Source: Mesotaenium endlicherianum
Taxonomy: Eukaryota > Streptophyta > Zygnematophyceae > Zygnematales > Mesotaeniaceae
Direction: 5' to 3'
Assembly: GCA_009602735.1 (NCBI GenBank)
Contig: WELA01005162.1
Span: 332,937 to 396,936, forward strand
Length of the DNA: 64,000 bases
In this document: in pieces, positions 48,401-59,300 of the stretch
Layout of the letters: each line of letters begins with the position of its first letter
How positions within the stretch are numbered: position 1 is the stretch's first letter
Translations under genes and position numbers: made by a program
Notes under the pieces: generated by a model
The model's database searches: none
What the model was told of the DNA's origin: nothing
What the model saw: the letters and a program-made list of their open reading frames with translations, nothing else

Positions 48401-51400
48401 ACGACAACACACAAGCAGGCGGGTGAGCCCATCTAATCTTTTTTTCATCAAAGATTTACAACGTGCACACCCGAGAGCCACGTATTATAACAACGCAGTA
48501 AATCTTGCACGCAAAACCAAAGAAAAGAAAAGAAAAAATGAAAAGAGTTTCGGCCATGCAGAACCCCACGGCCTGCTCACTCTTTGTTGAGAGATACAGC
48601 AGCAAGGCCGGATGCTGTATTGTACCCCTACGCACAAGCTCATTACTGACTCGCAAGCCGCCACGGTCGACTGGCCTGCTTGTTTTTGGGCCAGAGAAAG
48701 AGCGAAACGCAAGACTAAGCCGCCTCAGGTTGGCCTTTCCTCGAATGCTATCACATACTTCATACCCTACTTCATGGTGGCGGGCTGGTAGAGAGGCCAT
48801 GGGAGTGTACCAGGGGGGGGCGGTGGTACAAGCCCCTGCAGAGGTGGAGGAAACGGTGGGGGTGGGTAAGCACTGATGACGTCTCCCAGCGGCGAGGGGG
48901 ATGCAGCAGGAGGCGGCTCTGTCACATTGCTGCTGGGTGGAGGCTCGGATGCTGCAGGCATACACATCACCGAAGTCGAGCATCCAAGCATGAGCAGCTT
49001 GCTTGGGCATAAACAGGACAATCGAAACTTCTGCTCCTTGCGAGCTTTGCACATTGTATTGTGCAGGGCCCTAGCAAGCAAGAAGGCAGGCCTGGCATGT
49101 GCCTTCAACGGGCACTCCCACGCTTAATATGTTTACTTCACAGCAGTGATGCTGGCAAAGAGTGGAGGGATGCCCAAAAACCCTCCCACTGAACGGAGCT
49201 TCCTTGTGCCCCAAGGAGCAACAGCGTGACAGAGACGACAAAGTGCATGTGAAGGACGAATGTAGCTTGTCGAACCTTGAGGAGGAGGCGAAGCTGTCGC
49301 GGGAGTGGGGAAAAACATGACAGGTGGAGGCGTCTCCAGTGGAAGTGGAGTCGGTGGGGGGAGCGCAGGTTGAGGTGCAAGCTGTGGCAAGTCGGGTGGA
49401 GCACCTACAAGGGGGGGCGCTGCACACATCCAGAGACAGCAGCCTCAGCAATACCACTCACTGCAGTCTGACTGCCAGGATGCGTCACAAATGCTGCAGC
49501 CTCTTGACACGGGATTCACTGGATTTTACACGCATGCAGCAAGACTGGCCAACTTGCAGTCCTCGATTGCGTGGTTAAGGAGTCACATAGTATTGGTGAA
49601 TGTTGAGGATCATGACTATCAATGCAGAACCAAAACATATTCAGCGCTGCAAGCGTAACATAGATACACCCTTCGCAACAATAAGAGATATGGCGGAGCT
49701 ACTGAATATCTTTTGAACAAATGAGGGTCCATACATAACTTCATCTCACAGATATGCCAATCAGATGCCAATGAACATGAGGCGAGGTTATTCACTCACC
49801 CAAATCGGGCTGTGGAAATAACGGAGGAGGGAAAAGCTCCAGCATGATTGGCGGTGACACCAGAGTCAAGGCAGGGGGAAGGAGAGGGGAAAAAGAAGGG
49901 GGTCCTACTTGAGGCGAAAGCAAGGGGGGCATGGAGGAGGGCAGGGGCGAGGACAGGGGAGGTAAGAGAGGGGATGAGCCCGGAGTCAACAATGGGAGAG
50001 GAGAGAGAAAGAGCGAGGGTGGAGGTTGAGAAGGAAGGGACAAAGGCAGGGGAGGTGAGATTGGGAGTGCTGCTGGGGGTGGTGAGGTGCGAGACGAAGG
50101 AGGAGGAAGTGTGAAAGGCAGGGGGGAAGGCGGGGGAGGTGAGAGAGGGAGTGCTGCTGGGGGTGGTGAGGTGCGAGACAAGGGAGGAGGAACTGTGGAA
50201 GGCGGGGGAGGTGAGAGGGGGAGTGCTGCTGGGGGTGGTGAGGTGCGAGACAAGGGAGGAGGAACTGTGGAAGGCAGGGGTGAAGGCGGGGGAGGTGAGA
50301 GTGGGTGTGCTGCTGGGGGTGGTGAGGTGCGAGACAAGGGAGGGGGAAGTGTGGATGGTGGGGGTGAAGTAGGGGTTGAATCTGCTCAAGAAACAGACAA
50401 CCACACACAAATGACAAATTAAAAGAAAAAGCCGAGTTAAAAGGGTGAATGTACAGAAAGCAGAGAATAGAGTTCATAAGAGCAGATAGAAACTCAAGGA
50501 GACTGGCATTCTAAGTTATTGAATGTCCACATCGTTCCACTCGGGTATTCAAAGACCCCTAAAGGACATGAGACGTATCATACGTAACAAAGATACCTAA
50601 TAAAAGGACATACATATACGATAATACATAAGTAACGGACTTAATCTCACCAACGTGCATATTTAGCAGGAGTATTGCACCAGATCTACTCAAAATACGT
50701 TCTTGTTCTATGTAAATTACTCACAAGGAGCGGGAAAGGGTGGCGGAGGGGATGATGCCGTAAGGGGGGGCGGCAGAGGGGACGGTGGTGGAGGAGTCGG
50801 CGGAGCTGCAAGCACAAGCATGAAGCAAGGGAACAGTGCAGAGCAAGGCAGAGAGGGCATTCGCGTGTGAATATCCAGCTGCAACAGCAGCAGCAGCAGC
50901 AGAAGCAGGCCTCGTCAGACAACCCACAGTAGTGCAACCTGTATAACGACTATAACACACACACACACCCACGGCCGTCAGTGCGGCACAGCAGACTCTC
51001 AGGGAGATTGCTAGCAGTCACACACGAGCTGGACACAAGAGGGATGACGCGTAGTACATCTGCATCCTGCATGCATCTGCGGGACCTCTTGCTTGTCCTG
51101 AGTACATGAATCAAATAAGATGGACGCCAGGAAGCACTGGGATACCACAAGCAATCAAGTGCCCCATCCAGGAATAGACAGCTGTTGCTGACAGAAATTG
51201 TCGTTCATAAGAGTGTAACAGGCAAGAGTGCCACCACCAGAAAGCGTTCCACTACTGTGGTTTGTCATAAACAACTGTATGACTAGCAAAAGGGTCCTTA
51301 ACCAGATTGCAACAATCACCTCCATGCAAAAAATGGCTTCATTACAAGGATCACTAACCAGACTGTAGGGGTCAAAAACAAAACGACTCGTACTAGCCTG

Positions 51401-53271
51401 GGCATGTCTAGAAAGAAAGCCACCAAGAAAAAAACAATCTCCAGGACAGTCTGTAGGTGTCTGAAAAGAGTACAATGGAGAAAGCAACAATCTCCACAAC
51501 AGTTGGTCAGAGAAAATAATCTACAAGAATGTGGCGGCACATGCAACCCGCAAGGGGTCTATGAAAGCAGGCGCGAATGGAAAGGACTTACGTGAGTTTG
51601 GGGGGGGAGGAGGCGACAGGAACATAGAACACTTGGCTGCAGACAAGAGAGGCAAGGTCACGATCCCACAAAGAGAAAGTCAGCACCAATTTGGAGATGT
51701 CACTTCAGAGAGGCCTCAATTTCGCACAGCAAATCAGCCAGGACAGAAGAGGCAAGGGCCCATGAAGAGAAACAGCACAAGTACCTGGCAAAGGAAGCAG
51801 CGGCCAGATTGAAAGGGAGCATGATAGGTCACGCTCAAGAGCGCGCAAAAGTCACTATCTTCCATCACTGATGCGTAGCAGACAGGGGTATTAGAGAGCA
51901 CCTTTTGAGGGGAATGGGGGGTAAGGGAGGAAAGGGGGACACACCTGCGGCGCTGACTCCGGTGGCAAAGCACCAAGAGCGAATGGTGGCTTCAGTGTAA
52001 AGAGATGCTGTCCCCGCAGCAAATCCTGCGTAGACGCTGCCGGGGTACCCGCAGAAGTGGCCATTGGGCACGTCTGCCTGCAGCGGGGCGGCGTTTGTGG
52101 GCTTTGCCGGCGCGTTCGACACCCACACCTGGGCGCGCGCGTTCACAGCACCTGCCTGGGGCGTGAAGTCGATCCAGACGTACTTGACCACGCTGTCCGT
52201 AAATTGCACAGTGGACTGGACGTCAGCTTGCGCAGTGGAAGCCACACTGTAGTTGAGGTCCAGCCCCAGAACGCTGTTGCTGCCGGCTAGGTCACCAACG
52301 TTGGAGTTGGAATAGAGGTCAAACTCAATGGCAAAAGACGCGGCCGCAGGAGCCGGATTGAAAGCCCAGCCAAAGCCCCCCCCACCAACCCCCAGCTGGT
52401 CCGGCAGCGGGTTGAGGAAGAACACCATCCCGTCCCCGGCGTACCCGCCGGGGGCGGTCATGCGAAACGCGAAGGACGTGCTCCAGGGCACGCTGGCGCA
52501 ACCGACCGAGTAGTCCTGCAGTGCAAAGGGATGGGCGTACGTGGCCATGCCCGCCTGGTTCGTGCTGTACGTCAGCTGGATGAGGCTTCCGGCAGCAGAG
52601 GCTGTGCCTTGAAAAGTGAACCCACTGGCGCCGCTGAAGTCCGTGATGAAGGCGTAGTCTGCAGCAGCACCCGGGCAGCCGCACAGGGCACAAGAGACAG
52701 CCGGTCAGCCAGCCAGCCAGCCGTGAGAAGACCAAAGCAGATGCGAGCATGGGGCAACGAGAAGGGAAGCTACTGACAACCAGCAGCGAAAGCCAACAAA
52801 AGTGAGCGTGCTGTGAATCTGCACCGGGCACGCCCAGCACAATCAAGTGTTGCGAGCAAGCAGGCTGCGATTACATGTATGCTACTTGATCACAAAGGGA
52901 AGGCCGTGAGACTGAGCGGCTCACCATCTGCCGGTGGCAGCGGAGGAGGCGGGGCTGCGACAGCTGCGTACGCACAGGAGAACCAGAAAGAACACCGTCA
53001 TCAGCACCGCCCATTCTAGCCCCTGGGAAAATCCCTGGCAGGCCCCAGGGCCGAGAGACTGCGGAAGTCAGCAGGACAGGACAGGGTGGTGCAGGAGTTG
53101 CTCATCTCATAGTCAACCCCGACCGTCGTATGCACAGTGTTCCGGACCCGGGAGAAGGGTGGGCGACTTACGAGGGGGGAGGACCGGTGGAGGAGGAAGT
53201 AGCGGTGCTGCACGCGCCGGACACACAAGCGGGGCAAAGCCAAGGGACATTGTCGTCTGTGAGTGCAGCAC

Positions 53272-53310
<39 letters not shown>

Positions 53311-56300
53311 CAGCTTAAGCAGAGCATGTCCATCAACACCCCCATTGAAAACTCAAACATACAGGCACAAATGCACATCCGAAGGCTGACGCCCAAGTGT
53401 TTCTGACAAGAGTGTCACAAGAACGGTGGCAATGTCCAAGGCAATGGACAAGGCAACAAAAAAAAGAGTACATGAACATTTATATAACTATACTTCGTAC
53501 ATACACAACGACATGTACATCCATCTGTACACATATGTCGGGAATGTAACCATGTGTGTTTCCGCACAAATACATCCCCTCCATTGCACTAAGCGTGAAC
53601 ATATACACGCATTTACACCTATACACACATCTACACACACACGCAAATACTTACTTGGCAACCGTGTGGAGGTATCTCTACCTGGCAAGCGCTTGGCGGA
53701 GGAGACTTACGTGAGTTTAAAGGGGGAGGTGGCGAGAGGAACATAGCACACTTGGCTGCAGCCACACAAGAAAAACAAGGTCCCCGTCCAACAAATAGGA
53801 AGTCGGCCAAAAACGTGACCACGTCAACTTGAGTGTAAAGGCCTTACCCTCTCTATTGTCGGCACAGAGCAGAGGGGCAAGAGCAATTTATAGGCCACGC
53901 AAAGGAGGGCAACGAAGCTCAAAGAGAAACAGCACAAGCACCTGGCGAGAGAAGCAGAGGACAGAGTGAAAGGCAGCATGATATGTCACGCTTAAGTGCG
54001 CGTAGCAAGAAAGCCACTAGAGGAAGGGGGGACACACCTGCAGCGCTCACTCCGGTGGCAAAGCACCACGAGCGAATGGTGGCTTCAGTGTAAAGATTGG
54101 CTGTCCCCGCAGCGAATCCTGCGTAGACGCTGCCGGGGTACCCGCAGAAGTGGCCATTGGGCACGTCTGCCTGCAGCGGGGCGGCAGTTGTGGGCTTCAC
54201 CGGCGCATTCGACACCCACACCTGAGCGAACGCGTTCACGGCACCTGCCTGGGGCGTGAAGTCGATCCAGGTATACTTGACCACGTTGTCGGGAAAGCGC
54301 ACAATGGACTGGACATCAGCTTGTCCAGCAGAAGTAATGCTGTAGTTGAAGTCCAACCCCAGGACGCTGTCGCTGCCGGCTATGTCACCATAGTTTGTGT
54401 TGGAATAGAGGTCAAACTCAATGGCAAGAGACGGTTGCGCAGGAGGCGGTTCCATATTCCAGCCGAAGCCCCCCCCAGCAATCCCCAGCTGGTCTGGCTC
54501 AGGGTTGAGGAAGAACACCAGCCCGTCCGCGGCGTACCCGCCACCGTCGGTCATGCGGAACGCGAAGGATGTGCTCCAGGGCACGCTGGCGCAGCCGGCC
54601 GAGTAGTCCTGCAGCGCGAAGGGATGGGCGTACGTGGCCATGCCCGCCTGGTTTTGGCCGTACGTTAGGATAAGGCTTCCGGCAGCGGAGGCTGATCCTT
54701 GGAAAGTGAACCCACTGGCACCAGTGAAGTCCGTGATGAAGGCGTAGTCTGCAGCAGCATAGGGCACACGAGAGACAGCCAGCCAGCCAGCCACCCGTGA
54801 GAAGCCCAAAGCAGATGGAAGGGAGAAAGGTGCATGAAACAACCAGCATTAAATGCGTGTGCTGCAAAATTGCACCGGGCATGTTTTGGAGTGCCAAGAA
54901 AAAGACCGCGTGTTGATGGACATCATGCTACAAATACAGCTGTGATAGTTGAACACCCAAGAAGGGCTGTGGACTGCGGAGCTCACCATCTGCCGGTAGC
55001 TGCGGAGGAGGCGGAGCTGCTTCTGCGCAATCACAACAGAGCCAAGACGAGCACCATCAGTAGCATCCCCGGCACGCCCCGCAAACGCCAGGGGGCCAAG
55101 ACAGTGCCAAAAAGAGCAGGACAGGACAGGGGGGAGCAGGAGTTGCCCATCTTATCGCCAACCACGGCCAGCAGATGCATAGTGTCACAGCAGTGCGGAC
55201 CCATGAGGTTGGTGGGCAACTTACGAGGGGGGGGGATCAGTGGAGGAGGAAGTGGCAGTGCTACACGCGCCAAACACACAAGGCGGGGCAAAGCCAAGGG
55301 GCCGTGTCATGCGTGAGTGCAGCACAACAGCAGCAGCAGCAGTCAGCTCCGACAGTGCATCTCAATCAACACGCTCATATGACACCCTCGCACACACACG
55401 CACGCGCACACGCAGACACCTGCACCAGCGCAGCAGCCTCTCTCAAGACTAGAACAGTTTGAGAATGAAGTAGAAGGCGTAAAGACAAAGAGACATCAGG
55501 ATGGCATGCACTCATGTACTATAGGTCTTAACCCTCTTCAACTGTGCAGCCTGCACGGAGACAAGGCAACGGAGATGCGCAAGGACCCCACTGCTGACCA
55601 AGTCCTCACCGAGACTACAGACTCTGGAAAAGCCCACCGGGGTGAGCTGCCAGGCAGGTCCCAAATGAGCATGCCTATACAGGTGTTGCTAGGTCACATG
55701 CTGTCACAATACGCAGGTCCTGAACCAAGCAACTATTCCTCCGCAATTCAACCCCAGAAAGAGCAGTGAAGGGCTTTGCAAAGGATTTGACAAGAGCACT
55801 CACTTGGAGATGGGGGAGGTGATGCTATGACTGGGGGAGAAGCACACTTGGCTGCAGACATAACAAGAGTCAAGGCCCCCCCTCGCCCAGGTCAGATAGT
55901 GAGCAACAATGCATATCTATATGTGGATGGAGAGCACACTGCCGTGTGAACAAGTATGCATCGGATCACCCCTTGTCCTTCTACAGGGGCTTGACGACGC
56001 ACAATGTGCTGCAATGCATAGCATGTCGATCAGGCTCCAGTACACTCGTGCGCAGGCAGGCATCCTCATGGTGCACCAGTTAATGAGTCATTATTACACG
56101 TGAGATGGCGTGAGCAATCCTCCCCGCTGGAGCCACGCGGTCTGGAGCACAGGGTAGCGGGGCGACCGGGGGACACACCTGCAGCGCCAGCTCCGGATGC
56201 AAAGCACCAGGACATCACAGTCTCCTCAGAAACGCCTGCTCCGCCAGCGAATCCGGCGTAGACACTGCCGGGGTACCCGCAGAAGTGGTCGTTGGGCACG

Positions 56301-59300
56301 TCCGCTTGCAGGGGGGCGCCGGTCGTGGGCTTGACCGGCGTGTCGGACACCCACACCTCGGCATGCGCGTTCACGGCACCTGCCTGGGGCGTGTAGTCGA
56401 TCCAGGTGTACTTGACGGCGCCGTCAGCAAGCGCCACGTCCGACGAAACGTCGGCCTGTTGGACGGAGTGCATGTCGTAGTCGAGGTCAAGCCCCAGCAC
56501 GCTGTCGGTGCCCTGCAAGTCGGCGATGTACGTCTCTGGATTGGGGTACGTGTCAAACTCGATGGCAAACGACGGCCCCGCGGGAGTGACCACCCCCTTG
56601 GGATTGTTCACAGAGCCCCAGCCAAGGAAAAAGGCGTTGGCCCCCAGCAGGTCCGCCTGCGGGTTGAGGAAGAACACCATCCCGTCCGAGTGGAGGCCAG
56701 TGGCGTCAGACGTCAGGCGGAATGCAAAGGACGTGCTCCAGGGCAGGCTGGCGCAGCCGGCACCGCCCGAGTAATCCTGCAGCGCAAACGGGTGCGCGTA
56801 GGTGGCCATGCCCGCTTGCTCCACCGCTGCGCCCGTGTCAGTGAGCCGGATGAGGCTTCCGATGGGCGAGGCGGACCCCGCGAAAGTGAACCCAGCGCCG
56901 CCGCTCATGTCCGAGAGGAGCACGTAGTCTGCAGCGCCATAAACAACACGCCACACCACGAACCACGTGAGTGGTCGTCGCCAAGGCGGGTAAGAGTCCA
57001 GAGATGCAGCAGCATCAATGAGCATTCCGGCAGATAAGGCTGCGCTGCACACAGGCATGTCCAGCAGGCAGGCTGCCCAAATGCGAGCATTCTTCAGACA
57101 TTTGACAGGGATGCTGCAAGCATTGGAATAACTGATGTCGTTCAGATGCGTACATGTGTGTGCGCGTTTGTGTGCGTGCTTGCATGTGAGTGTGTGTGCG
57201 AGGAGCGTGTGCATAAGTTGGAGACCAACGCAAAAAGGTTGTGGGGCTGCATGGCTCACCATCTGAAGGCCGCATGGGAGGTGGCGCTACTGCTGCTGCA
57301 CACATACAGGGCAGCCAGAGAGAGCACCGTGAGCAATTACATATAATGCCCAAAATCCAGGCAGGCCGCACAAGAAGCTGCGTCAGGGTTTATTATTTCC
57401 TGGCACTCTTACAAAGCTGCTCCAGATCTGAAAGTAGGCAAGCTACCCCGTCTCAGTCAAAGGACAAAATTGACTGCTAGCAATCAGAAAGATGGATGGG
57501 ACTGTGCGGTGCAAGTGCTGCTCCTTCATTGCATATGCCCATGCCTTAAGTTCATAACTTACAAAGAAAGTCGGAGGGTGGCGGAAGAGACGGTGGCGGA
57601 GAGGATGGAGGCGGCAGGGACGGCGGAGCTGCTCGCACAAGGCAGGGCATAGTGCAGAGCAAGGTGAAGGGGGCAGTCACGAGTGACAAGTGTCAGTGCA
57701 ATTTCACAGTCACCAACCACAAACTGACAACCTACAAGGCAGTTGCCTCTGAGAAAGAGACGGCACAACTATGCAGATAAGCTCTTATAGCCGCGACCAA
57801 AGCTGTGCTCACAGCACCAAAGTTGCCGGGGGGGAATCGCTATGAGCCAGGCAGATGGAGAGGACTTACGTGTATCCGGGGGTGGAGGTGCAGCGGGGAC
57901 AACGGCGCACTTGCCTGCAGACATCAATATCGAGGCCCCAAACGCAGGGTGTGAGCACTCATCCATTCACATGAAGGCAGATATTGACGGTGGCCTTCGC
58001 CCTTGCCCATAAAGGTCAGATGGGCTTGCGACGAGTAAGTGCGGGCACAACAGGACGCCACAGGCGACCACTTTCCGAGCAGACTGCCGCACAAATATGC
58101 AGAGAGGCAGTCCAAGAAGTGCAAGGCAGGCGGCAAGGCTCAGATTGCGTGCCCAGGCAGCCCTCGTCGACACATTGTAAAGAGCCCGTACGGCTTCAAG
58201 CCTCGCACATCAGCAGCAGGCAAATGTGCAGCAGACAGAAGGAGTATGAGAAATGCGCGCGGGGAGGGGGTCGAGTGGTTGNNNNNNNNNNNNNNNNNNN
58301 NNNNNNNNNNNNNNNNNNNNNNNNNNNNNNNNNNNNNNNNNNNNNNNNNNNNGGGGGGGGGCACCTGCAGCAGCGACTCCAGTGGCGAAGCACCACGAAC
58401 GTACAGTGGCTTCTGTCCGATATCCACCACCTGTTCCTGCAGCAAATCCGGCGTAGACGCTTCCGGGGTACCCGCACAAATGGCCGTTGGGCACGTCTGC
58501 CTGCAGGGGGGCACCGGTGGTGGGTTTCACCGGCGAGTACGACACCCACACCTGAGCGTACGCGTTCACGGCACCTGCCTGGGGCGTGTAGTCGATCCAG
58601 GCGTACTTGACGGCGCCGTCAGCAAGCGACACCGTCGGCTTGGTGTCGGCTTGTGCGGTGGAGACCATGCTGTAGTTGAGGTCCAGGCCCAGAAAGCTGT
58701 CGCTGGCCAAGTTGTCATTAATGTTTGCTCCTGAATTGGGATAAATGTCAAACTCGAAGGCCAAGGATGGCCCTGGAGGAGTGGTGGCACCCTCATTGTT
58801 TCCCACAGTCCCCCAGCCCATGAACCCCCCAGCAGCCCCCAGAAGATCCGCCTGCGGGTTGAGGAAGAACACCATCCCGTCCGCGTGCAGCCCGCCTGGG
58901 CCAGGAGTCATGCGGAATGCAAAGGCCGTGCTCCAGGGCACGCTGGCGCAGCCGGCCGAGTAGTCCTGCAGCGCGAAGGGATGGGCATACGTGGCCATCC
59001 CCTTCTGGACGTCGCTCGTCTCGTCCGTGAGCTGGAGCAGGCTTCCGACAGATAAGGCTGTGCCCTGGAAGGTAAACCCACTGGCGCCGCTGAAGTCCGT
59101 GAAAAAGACGTAGTCTGCAGCAGCCGCAGCAGCAGGGTGCAAGAAACGGTCAGCCAGCCAGCAGTCACACCATAATGGCTGTAGGAGGCGCTGAAGAGCA
59201 CCTTGCTTATACAGACTAACAATGATGTGTTCACTTGAGACATGTCCCTGCAGAAACCAAGAGAGCAAGCTAGCCCCAGATCCTCCATTGACCATACAGC

